64,000 nt of DNA from Flavobacteriia bacterium (GTDB lineage Bacteria; Bacteroidota; Bacteroidia; Flavobacteriales_D; Crocinitomicaceae): contig RFQZ01000001.1 of the NCBI GenBank assembly GCA_009924735.1, forward strand, positions 62,001-126,000, given 5' to 3'. The notes under the pieces were generated by a model. The model saw only the letters and a program-made list of their open reading frames with translations. It ran no database searches and was not told where the DNA came from. The position numbers and the translations under genes were made by a program. Shown piece by piece: positions 53,833-61,884 of this stretch. The number at the start of each line of letters is the position of its first letter. Within the stretch, counting starts at the first letter, position 1.

Positions 53833-54591
53833 GTGGAAGAGATTATCTATGAGGAGAAGATTAGCGTTAACAGAGCTTGTAAAATTGTTTGTATGACAAG
53901 AAGTATGTTTTATTACTCGAGCCGAAAGAATGATGAAGTGGTTATCGAGAAACTCAACGAGCTTTCGGAACGTTATCCAACTCGGGGTTTTGAGACGTAT
54001 TATGGAAAAATACGCTTAGCCGGACTTACTTGGAATAGGAAACGAGTGCTTCGAATTTATCGAAATATGAACTTAAAAATGCGTAGGAAACGTAAAAGAA
54101 GAATACCAACTAGAATAAAAGAAGCGCTGATTGTACCAAATCATTTAAATGAAACATGGTCGATTGATTTTATGAGTGATGCATTGGAAAACGGAAGAAA
54201 GTTCAGGATTTTAAACGTAATGGATGATTTTAATAGGGAGGCGTTGATTAATGAGGCGTATTATTCTATTCCAGCTGAAAGACTGGTGAACTCGTTGAAA
54301 CAACTCATTCAATATCGTAATAAACCCAAAAGAATCCGAACTGATAATGGCCCTGAGTTCTTATCCAAAAGGTTCGTTGAGTTCTGCACTGAACAACAAA
54401 TTGAGCTTTGTTATATTCAGCCTGGTAAGCCCGCTCAAAATGCCTATGTTGAACGGTTCAATAGAACGTTTAGAGAAGATGTGCTTGATGCCTATTTATT
54501 TAAATCCATACAAGAAGTAAATGCATTAGCCTTCGGTCAGAGTCCTTGGTTATTCACAGGTCAATCATTAGTTGATGAAATGAATTATTAA
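53833..54591 (+). CDS. IS3-family transposase OrfB (DDE integrase), expressed as OrfAB by -1 frameshift; C-terminus atypical
   Basis: WSIDFMSDALENG, RTDNGPEFLSK, NAYVERFNRTFREDVLDAYLF; frame opens upstream into OrfA via A_AAA_AAG. Confidence 0.9.
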   Translation: MEEIIYEEKISVNRACKIVCMTRSMFYYSSRKNDEVVIEKLNELSERYPTRGFETYYGKIRLAGLTWNRKRVLRIYRNMNLKMRRKRKRRIPTRIKEALIVPNHLNETWSIDFMSDALENGRKFRILNVMDDFNREALINEAYYSIPAERLVNSLKQLIQYRNKPKRIRTDNGPEFLSKRFVEFCTEQQIELCYIQPGKPAQNAYVERFNRTFREDVLDAYLFKSIQEVNALAFGQSPWLFTGQSLVDEMNY

Positions 54592-54806
54592 GTTATTATA
54601 TTTATGCGTTGTTTGAAAATGGGGAAGGCTACACAATCTCCAGCTTCTTCATTTTTGATTTCAGAAATCGGTAAAATGTTTAAAATTTCAAAGCTGCCAC
54701 CGAAGTAAACTTGATTTTTCGAATTGTCGTTTGGCGAAAGTTTTTTGATGTAAATTTTTGTACAACCGTTATCAATGAACAGCGACTTTAGATTTTGTAG
54801 GTTCAT
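54588..54806 (-). pseudogene. Truncated restriction endonuclease N-terminus (MvaI/BcnI-family-like), cut by the IS
   Basis: [50 protein letters not shown]...; overlaps the 3' end of the m5C MTase gene; residues after about 58 are encoded by the IS end. Confidence 0.55.
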
Positions 54807-56004
54807 TGATTTTCAAAATTTCTTTTATAATATTCTTTCCAACTGCTTGAATTAATGGTGTTACAACAGAATTTCCAAATTGTTTATAGGCTTGATTGTC
54901 AGAAACTGGAATGATAAAACTATCAGAAAATCCTTGAAGTCTTGCACATTCTCTTGGTGTCAATCTTCTTGGGTTTAATCCGTCTTGCGGTATTAAAATT
55001 TCTGCTCCGTCTTTGTAATATCTTGCACTCATTGTTCTTGAAATACCATCTAAATTGGTTAATCCAAAACCAAAACCGTTACCTTTGGCTTTGTGCTTTT
55101 TCGCATATTCTTGCAAGTAATTCCAAAGTTTGTCCGACAAGGTGTATTTTGGGTCAACTTCTTCTTCTAAAATATCTCGAATGGCAAATTTTGTATCTCC
55201 CATTTTCGGAAATTCAAAAGTTTCTTCGCCTTTAAAAACTTTGTTGTTAAAACCAACAATGATTATTCTTTCTCGGTGTTGTGGTACAAAATGTTGTCCG
55301 TCCAAAACCTTGAAATGAATTGAATAACCTAATTCTTTTAAAGTTTCTTTTATGACTGTAAAAGTTTTTCCTTTATCGTGAGAAACAAGATTTTTTACAT
55401 TTTCCAACATAAATGCCTTTGGCATTTTATGTTTTATAATTCTTGCAACGTCAAAAAATAATGTTCCTTGAGTTTCGTCTAAAAAGCCGTGGGCTCTGCC
55501 CAAGGCGTTTTTCTTTGAAACTCCTGCAATTGAAAACGGCTGACAAGGAAAACCTCCTAATAAAATGTCGTGGTCTGGAATTTCGTTTTCGTTTATTTTA
55601 GTAATGTCTCCAAAAGGTACTTCTCCGAAATTGGCATCATAAGTTTTTTTTGAATAAGTGTCCCACTCGCTTGTAAAAACGCATTTACCACCAAGATTTT
55701 GAAAAGCCAATCTTATTCCGCCAATACCTGCAAACAAGTCAATAAATTTAAACTTTGGTGTCGTTGGTGGTGGAAATGGAATGTCCCAATTTATTGGTAA
55801 ATAATATTGAAAGTCTGGTTCCTCGACAATGTTCAATTTATCGTGTAAATCTGTCAAATAAGTTGTTGCAGTTGGTTTGTAGTATTGAGAAACTCCATTT
55901 TTGTGGTTCTGAAAAAAGTGCGTCAAATGAGCCAAGTCGTTATTTTCCGTCTTGGTAATCTCTAATTTGAGTTTAATTTTTATGTCTGAATACTTTTTGC
56001 TCAT
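54772..56004 (-). CDS. DNA (cytosine-5) methyltransferase, Dcm/EcoRII-like
   Basis: [63 protein letters not shown]...[46 protein letters not shown]. Confidence 0.95.
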   Translation of the reverse strand: MSKKYSDIKIKLKLEITKTENNDLAHLTHFFQNHKNGVSQYYKPTATTYLTDLHDKLNIVEEPDFQYYLPINWDIPFPPPTTPKFKFIDLFAGIGGIRLAFQNLGGKCVFTSEWDTYSKKTYDANFGEVPFGDITKINENEIPDHDILLGGFPCQPFSIAGVSKKNALGRAHGFLDETQGTLFFDVARIIKHKMPKAFMLENVKNLVSHDKGKTFTVIKETLKELGYSIHFKVLDGQHFVPQHRERIIIVGFNNKVFKGEETFEFPKMGDTKFAIRDILEEEVDPKYTLSDKLWNYLQEYAKKHKAKGNGFGFGLTNLDGISRTMSARYYKDGAEILIPQDGLNPRRLTPRECARLQGFSDSFIIPVSDNQAYKQFGNSVVTPLIQAVGKNIIKEILKINEPTKSKVAVH

Positions 56005-56122
56005 TGTGTTGCAAGTTCGTTATTTTTTTTTCAATTGTCTTTGGAAATCAAGGCAAAATTTTTAACAAATTTCAGCTCTTTTTTTGTCAGTAGTTGTTTA
56101 GCACGGTCGTCTTTTAGGGTGA

Positions 56123-56211
56123 GGCATAACGGTTTGCGTGCAGGCGATGTTGCCTTGTGTTGTCCCGCATGTGCGGGGGCAAGGCAATATTGCTTACACG
56201 CTGTTATAGCC
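56123..56211. repeat. 89-bp imperfect palindrome (cassette-boundary-like)
   Basis: GGCATAACGGTTTGCGTGCAGGCGATGTTGCCTTG ... CCCGCATGTGCGGG ... CAAGGCAATATTGCTTACACGCTGTTATAGCC; arms pair over about 30 bp. Confidence 0.8.
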
Positions 56212-56424
56212 AGTGGTTTTTGTCCACCGACCTTGCAAACCATTGTCAGTATTAAGTTTTTGTGTCATTATCGTGTCAGCTGTGCGTTGCGTTTTTTATT
56301 TTTTTTGAAGCGTTGGAATTTTTTTAAAACAATATTTCTTTTGGGTCGGCTTTGCAAGCTCTATTAAAAACTTTGGCGGTGGGATGGCTTGTGCGGTTTT
56401 TAATTGTGCTTGCATTTGCGTTGG

Positions 56425-58701
56425 CTATTTTATTTTTGAGTTCATTAGTTTTTCTATACTTATTGCAATAGGTCTTTTGTTTTCGCCAAGCCCATCAAGC
56501 TTTGTCAAATCAATTTTTAGGTTGTTAAATTCCTTTTCATATTCTTTTTCCAACTGATAAACCAAATACATTTCTTGACTTGGTGTAGTCTTGTATTTTA
56601 AGTCTTTTTTTAATTCGGATTTTGTGTAAACTTTTGCCCCATTACTTTTAAGTTTAAAAAACAAAGTTGATTCGGTTTGGTCTTTTGAATATAAAAGTAA
56701 ATATTGAGCACCAATCTCATTGGTACTTAATTCATACTTGTCACCATAACGAACATTATAAAAACCCTCGCTTTTAATCCAACTTAAATGAATATTGTCT
56801 TTATAATAACCGACTAGAACAAAAGTTTCGCTTGGAATTAATTTTTTGTTGCTTATATATTCTGGTAATGGTTCGTTTAAAGTATCACTATCAAGTTTTC
56901 TTTTTTGATGAATATCATAAATTTTAACAGCGGTGTATTCTCTTTGAGAAGCTCTGTCAATAAAGTTTGCAACTACTTTTTTTATGAAATTTTTTAAGTG
57001 TTCCTTATCCTTATTGTCTTTGTTGGGTTTAATTACAAAAGCCCCTAGGCCGGGTATTAATTCATGAAAACCTCTAAAAGGCTCATCCTTGCCCTCGCCA
57101 GGATATAAAACATAAGCACCACCAGTTCTTCTAATAGCATCTTTATAAGCATGCATTTTTAGTAAATCCTGATTTTTAAATGTGCCTTTCTTTACTTCTT
57201 CTGCCTCTTCCTTTATTAGTTCAATATTTTCTTCCTCTGTCAACTCCTCGTCTTTAGATTTAGAAATTAGCTCATAGAAATTTTTGACTTTGTATTTTGC
57301 ATCAAAGTGAATGTGTGTAATCAATTCTGTTCTTTCTGCATCTTTTGCTTCTGTTATTTCTTCAGGCCAAATAGATAAAGTGTAATCAGGACGTAGTGTG
57401 GTTGTGTAACTGCCTGAATTCGGAAAAGTTTTGCCCCCACCAAATGAACGATTATAAGAAAATTGAATATTTAAGTTTCTTGAAGGAGATTTGTATACTC
57501 CTTTCATTGCTATTGCAGTACCTTGTTTTAAGTTTAGCGTCAATTGATCTTTATCGTATTGAATCAATTCTGCAATACTTTTTGGTTCAATTTCAAACAC
57601 TTCTTTTAATAAATCTAACAAAGTAAAGAACAACCAATATTCATATAACGTAGCAATATCTTTTTTGCCAGCATCATAAACATTATCTCCACCATGCCAA
57701 ATCAATTTAGAGGCCAGGTCAAACTTAAGCCATGCACTTAAAACCTCTCTATACCCGCTTTTCCTTTGAAGTACTGGGCTATTTAGTTTTAGAGAAGTAG
57801 GTCGTGATATTTGCTTGAAAAATGATTGATTTAATAAAGTAGATATTTTTGTTGCTAGCAATCCAGATTCAAATTTTGCAGTTGAATACTTTTCAAATTT
57901 CAATTCGCAATTTTCACAGAAAAAAAGAAATTCTTCTAATGCATGTTTAATAAAACGATTTTCGGCTGTGTCTATTGATTCTGTCTTCCTTGTACTATCT
58001 ATTTTAGTTGGAATCGAGGTTAATCCGTAAGTCTTATTCAAAAAATGGTCATTACTTATTTCCATTCGGTTACTTTTGGCAACCAATTGTTTTATGTTTT
58101 TTTGATTAAATCTTCGTATTCTTCGAATATCTTTTACCTCATGTTCCTCTTCCCATTTGGTTGTAGGATTGGACACAATTTTTTGAATAGCTTCTTCAAA
58201 TTCTAGTGAATCGATTAATGATTTTACAAAAGAAAAGCGTTGATATAGAGTTTCTGGGTTCTTATTGAAATCGGTTTCAAAATGTTGATTAATCGGAGAA
58301 TCAATCTGCATGATTAAATCAGTGCATCTTTCGGTGATGCTCTCAAGCATGAAGCGGTAGTCAGACCGATATTCGCTTTTAACAGATCGTACCTCAATCG
58401 GTAATAAAATTGGTGAGTTATTTATTTCAAGCGAATGTGTACCAACATATATATTAGGATTAATACTGCCTTTATGTTTACCAAACTTAGAATGAGATAC
58501 AATTGCATTTTTTTTACTCCCCTCTTTGAATTTAATAGTTACATCCGAAAACTGATATTCATAAGAGTAACCTTCCAAAAGTTGATATTTTGCTTCACCA
58601 AACTGTAAAACGTCTTCATCAGAAATTTCAAAAAGAGTGTCATTATCACCTTCAATTTCTAATATCAATCCTTGTTTAATATGTGAAAGCTCTATTTTCA
58701 T
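56425..58701 (-). CDS. DUF2357 / PD-(D/E)XK McrC-like nuclease
   Basis: LPIEVRSVKSEYRSDYRFMLESITERCTDLIMQIDSPINQHFE (DUF2357-like); C-terminal RPDYTLSIWP...LITHIHFDAKYKVKNF nuclease-like D...DxK motif; follows an McrB-like ATPase. Confidence 0.8.
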   Translation of the reverse strand: MKIELSHIKQGLILEIEGDNDTLFEISDEDVLQFGEAKYQLLEGYSYEYQFSDVTIKFKEGSKKNAIVSHSKFGKHKGSINPNIYVGTHSLEINNSPILLPIEVRSVKSEYRSDYRFMLESITERCTDLIMQIDSPINQHFETDFNKNPETLYQRFSFVKSLIDSLEFEEAIQKIVSNPTTKWEEEHEVKDIRRIRRFNQKNIKQLVAKSNRMEISNDHFLNKTYGLTSIPTKIDSTRKTESIDTAENRFIKHALEEFLFFCENCELKFEKYSTAKFESGLLATKISTLLNQSFFKQISRPTSLKLNSPVLQRKSGYREVLSAWLKFDLASKLIWHGGDNVYDAGKKDIATLYEYWLFFTLLDLLKEVFEIEPKSIAELIQYDKDQLTLNLKQGTAIAMKGVYKSPSRNLNIQFSYNRSFGGGKTFPNSGSYTTTLRPDYTLSIWPEEITEAKDAERTELITHIHFDAKYKVKNFYELISKSKDEELTEEENIELIKEEAEEVKKGTFKNQDLLKMHAYKDAIRRTGGAYVLYPGEGKDEPFRGFHELIPGLGAFVIKPNKDNKDKEHLKNFIKKVVANFIDRASQREYTAVKIYDIHQKRKLDSDTLNEPLPEYISNKKLIPSETFVLVGYYKDNIHLSWIKSEGFYNVRYGDKYELSTNEIGAQYLLLYSKDQTESTLFFKLKSNGAKVYTKSELKKDLKYKTTPSQEMYLVYQLEKEYEKEFNNLKIDLTKLDGLGENKRPIAISIEKLMNSKIK

Positions 58702-58703
58702 TT

Positions 58704-60233
58704 TTATGCTTCAGCGTAACTTGCAAAACCGTTTTCAACGGCATTTTTATACATTCTGCAAATTTTTTCGAATGATATTTTGTATTTGATATTTGAGTCT
58801 GCTTTAAGTTCAATCTCGGTTAAGCTATTACTCAGGAATTTATCCAAGTAATCTTCTTTAATTTTTGAACTATCTGTCAAACAAAAACTACCTAGAATAG
58901 GAAGTACTTTTGTAAGCTTGTTTCTTGAACCGTGCAATTTGGGTAGTAATTTCTGCATTATGGCAATATCAAGTAGGTTGTCGCCTGCTTCGCCAAGTTC
59001 TTTTAGCATATACATTAACCTTCCAATTTCGCTTGCTGTTCTATAACCAAATTCAGCCCCTGATTTTTTCAACTCAGAAAAGAATAGTTTTAAGTCTTCT
59101 TCCGATGGTTTTAAATTCTTATCTGTTTCTTGTAATGCCATTGCCATAAAATCGTCCGACATATTTGCTCCTTGAGCAGTTAGCAACTCCATTCTTAGCG
59201 GTACATCACTTTCAATAAAATCTGCTAAGTCCTTTTCAGTTAATCGAAATTCAATTGTGTTTGCTCTGTCTAAAACCTTTGGACTAAACATATAAGTAGT
59301 CTCATCAATATTTACAGTGCCTATAATGAATAAATTTTTAGGAAGTTTTAATTTTTGAGGAATAGTGATTAAATTATTTATTGGTTCTGGTAGTATTTTA
59401 TGAAGTGGAATTGTATCTCCAGATTCCATGGTACTCAAAAAATCAGCAAAATAACGTTCAACATGACTTAAATTCATCTCATCTAATATCAAGAAGTAGG
59501 GTTTTGTGGGTTCTTCTGAATTCTCAATATTTTGCTTTGCTCTAATCATCAAATCCAATACGCCATTTTCAGGGGTTATATATTCTTGTTTATTTAAAGC
59601 ATTTGGATAACCTAAGAGAGGTTCACGGTTGGTCCAATCGGCACCCACAGGAACAATTAAATATTCTGATTCATCTCTTGTAATCCATTGAGCAAATGCT
59701 TGTGCCAATTTTGTTTTACCAGAACCTGAAAGTCCACTGCAAATTACAAATGGTTTGGTGCACAAAGAAGCAATGAAACGTTGAATGATTTGAGGAGAAA
59801 AGATCAGCCCTGCATCTAAACAAAGCTCATAAAAATTATCAAATTTGAAATTTATAGATGCCTTTACAGGATTTGGTTTCTGCATTTTCAAAATAAATTC
59901 TCTAACCTTTGAAGTATCGCCAATAAGATCACCTTCACTATTGTACATTCCCCAAACACCTTTAGATTGCTCTAGAAACAGTGTTTGACCTGCATAATTT
60001 TTCGTTATTTTTTTCCAACCCTCAATGTATTCTTGTAAAGGTTTATTTTCATCTGCATCATCTAAATATGCAATAATATACTCACACTTTTTCCAAGCGG
60101 TATTAGATCTCGTGGCAGTACCTGATTGTAGTAAGGATGACCGAGAAGTGTCTCTATGATAGCCAGAGATTGTACTGGCATCCATAAATTTTGAGAATGA
60201 GCTAAATGCTTTTAAAATATCTTCTTTATCCAT
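58704..60233 (-). CDS. McrB-like AAA+ NTPase restriction subunit
   Basis: Walker A CSGLSGSGKTKLAQAFAQW; Walker B FLILDEMNLSHVERYFADFLSTMESGD; LFIIGTVNIDETTYMFSPKVLDRANTIEF. Confidence 0.88.
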   Translation of the reverse strand: MDKEDILKAFSSFSKFMDASTISGYHRDTSRSSLLQSGTATRSNTAWKKCEYIIAYLDDADENKPLQEYIEGWKKITKNYAGQTLFLEQSKGVWGMYNSEGDLIGDTSKVREFILKMQKPNPVKASINFKFDNFYELCLDAGLIFSPQIIQRFIASLCTKPFVICSGLSGSGKTKLAQAFAQWITRDESEYLIVPVGADWTNREPLLGYPNALNKQEYITPENGVLDLMIRAKQNIENSEEPTKPYFLILDEMNLSHVERYFADFLSTMESGDTIPLHKILPEPINNLITIPQKLKLPKNLFIIGTVNIDETTYMFSPKVLDRANTIEFRLTEKDLADFIESDVPLRMELLTAQGANMSDDFMAMALQETDKNLKPSEEDLKLFFSELKKSGAEFGYRTASEIGRLMYMLKELGEAGDNLLDIAIMQKLLPKLHGSRNKLTKVLPILGSFCLTDSSKIKEDYLDKFLSNSLTEIELKADSNIKYKISFEKICRMYKNAVENGFASYAEA

Positions 60234-61231
60234 GTTGTGAAGTTTTCTTTATTTAACGGAAATGGTGAAGAATATCCTATTGGAAATCCCATAAGATATT
60301 CAGCATGCAATGCATTTGGCTTACCAAAAACCTTTACATATTTTGCACAAGATGGATGCTTTTGCATTGAGTTATAATGATAATTACCCATTGTAGTAGG
60401 GGTGTGTATGAATATTGGATCATTAGGATATTGTTTAGATATCCATGTCTTTGATTTTTCAAAAACAGTATTGACTTCTATTTCAGAAACATTATTCATA
60501 GTATAATTTTGATCCATTTGTCTATTGACCAAAATACGAAAAGCAACAGCAGCAGCAATTGGAGCCTGTGCATTACCGACACCTCTTTTTTGTGGTGCTA
60601 GCACTGGCACAGGTGCAGGATATTTAATTTTATTCGGATTGTCTTTCCAAAAGTCAGAACGAAATTTTGGTAGATTTTTTGTGTTTAGGGATAATTTTAA
60701 CAACGCCTCTTTTGAATTTATAGCTAGTAGCCAAAATCTTGGTCGTTTATGGTCAGCCCCCAAATCCATACATGCTAGTTTACAAGATGAAACTTCATAA
60801 CCTATAGCTTCTAAGTCATTTTTTGCTATCAAAATGGCCTCTGATGTTACATTTTCTGCAAAAACTACAGGTGCATTTGATTCTTTTACAAATTCTAACA
60901 TTTCAGGCCAAAGATTCTTTTCTGAAATATTATTACCACGAGCTGCATAACTGAATGCCTGGCAAGGAAAACCTCCACAAAGCACGTCAAATGAACCTTT
61001 AAAGTCCTTGGGATCTATTTTTTTTATATCATCAAAAATTTCAAAGTTTTCTAACCAGCCGTCTATTTGCCTTTGTCTAAGAACAGTTTGACAATATTTA
61101 TCTATTTCCACACTGGCAATACATTCATGTCCAAGAATTTTACCACCTAAAATGCCTCCACCTATTCCTGCAAAAAGATGCAATTCTCTTATTTTCAATT
61201 CTTTATTTTTCATTTTTTTTGCTTGATTCAA
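60212..61231 (-). CDS. DNA (cytosine-5) methyltransferase (start may be 61213)
   Basis: ELHLFAGIGGGILGGKILGHECIASVEIDKYCQTVLRQRQ; CGGFPCQAFSYAARG; VFAENVTSEAI; LGADHKRPRFWLLA; GVGNAQAPIAAAVAF; LMGFPIGYS. Confidence 0.9.
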   Translation of the reverse strand: MNQAKKMKNKELKIRELHLFAGIGGGILGGKILGHECIASVEIDKYCQTVLRQRQIDGWLENFEIFDDIKKIDPKDFKGSFDVLCGGFPCQAFSYAARGNNISEKNLWPEMLEFVKESNAPVVFAENVTSEAILIAKNDLEAIGYEVSSCKLACMDLGADHKRPRFWLLAINSKEALLKLSLNTKNLPKFRSDFWKDNPNKIKYPAPVPVLAPQKRGVGNAQAPIAAAVAFRILVNRQMDQNYTMNNVSEIEVNTVFEKSKTWISKQYPNDPIFIHTPTTMGNYHYNSMQKHPSCAKYVKVFGKPNALHAEYLMGFPIGYSSPFPLNKENFTTWIKKIF

Positions 61232-61406
61232 TTAATTCAACTACATCAACATCTAGAATTTTAGCTATGTCATTTAGTACTTCAAGTCTTGGTTGTTGTC
61301 GGTTTTGCACGTAACTATTCACCATGTTGTAGCTTTTGCCTAATTGCTCAGCTAACCACGTTTGTTTAATTCCTTTTCTGTCTAGCACTTCCTTAATTCT
61401 GTTCAT
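61203..61406 (-). CDS. XRE-family HTH regulator (R-M controller-like), start MNRIKEVLDRKGIKQ
   Basis: RIKEVLDRKGIKQTWLAEQLGKSYNMVNSYVQNRQQPRLEVLNDIAKILDVDVVELI; overlaps MTase start. Confidence 0.88.
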   Translation of the reverse strand: MNRIKEVLDRKGIKQTWLAEQLGKSYNMVNSYVQNRQQPRLEVLNDIAKILDVDVVELIESSKKNEK

Positions 61407-61450
61407 AGCCAAAATAATATTGGTCGTCAAAAGTAATCATTATTGGTAAA

Positions 61451-61473
61451 TTTATCTCATTAAACGAGATAAA
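61451..61473. promoter_or_regulatory. Candidate operator palindrome for the XRE regulator
   Basis: TTTATCTC-ATTAAAC-GAGATAAA, perfect 8-bp arms, 45 bp upstream of the regulator start. Confidence 0.6.
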
Positions 61474-61497
61474 TAAAGTGTGTATGGTTTGGCAAAA

Positions 61498-61562
61498 AGT
61501 GGCTCTTTTGGTTTTGCCGAAGGGTTGGCTTCGTGTGTTGGGGCAAAACCAAATGTGCCACT
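61498..61562. repeat. 65-bp imperfect palindrome
   Basis: AGTGGCTCTTTTGGTTTTGCC (61498-61518) and GGCAAAACCAAATGTGCCACT (61542-61562), 19/21 pairing; inner GAAG/CTTC hairpin. Confidence 0.75.
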
Positions 61563-61754
61563 TGTGCGGTTGGCTAAAATTGTTTTTAAAAAAGTGCGGT
61601 GGGGAAAAAATAAAAACATCGGGTCGGATTGAGTGTCGGCTTACTAGCTGTCCAGTTGCAATATGGTCTGTATGTTTTTGGTCACCTGTCAAAATGGTTT
61701 GTCTTTGTTTTAATGTTTAAATTTTTAAATTTTGGTCGGTCAGTCGTCTTGTGA

Positions 61755-61793
61755 ACGGTCGTCCTACCATTGGCTATAACTCGTTTATACACG
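61755..61793. repeat. Sequence related to the left boundary of the island (half-site)
   Basis: ACGGTCGTCCTACCATTGGCTATAACTCGTTTATACACG resembles ACGGTCGTCTTTTAGGGTGAGGCATAACGGTTTGCGTG at 56103-56140. Confidence 0.5.
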
Positions 61794-61884
61794 CTAAAAA
61801 TTAGACTCAATACACCCAAATCAGTTGTATAGGCAAACCTTTATTACCTATATACGAAAATACAAATTTGACTTTACTAAAAGA

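Larger units (their letters stand above)
53485..54633 (+). mobile_element. IS3-family insertion sequence (about 1149 bp)
   Basis: Terminal inverted repeats GGTAAACTTCCCCGTTTTTCAGACAA (53485-53510) and TTGTTTGAAAATGGGGAAGGCTACA (54609-54633) around orfA/orfB. Confidence 0.88.

Noticed and set aside
56123-56211. Calling this a bona fide integron attC site
   Set aside because: No integron integrase in the window, core boxes not canonical GTTRRRY/RYYYAAC, and the bulge spacing differs; kept only as a palindromic boundary element.
56035-56367. 110-aa plus-strand ORF over the long palindrome
   Set aside because: Cys/Leu/Phe-rich translation of the palindrome and GT-rich intergenic DNA; no protein-like features.
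61393-61720. ORFs 61393-61692 (-) and 61478-61720 (+)
   Set aside because: They read across the putative operator and the large hairpin, with low-complexity unlikely proteins; better explained as noncoding.
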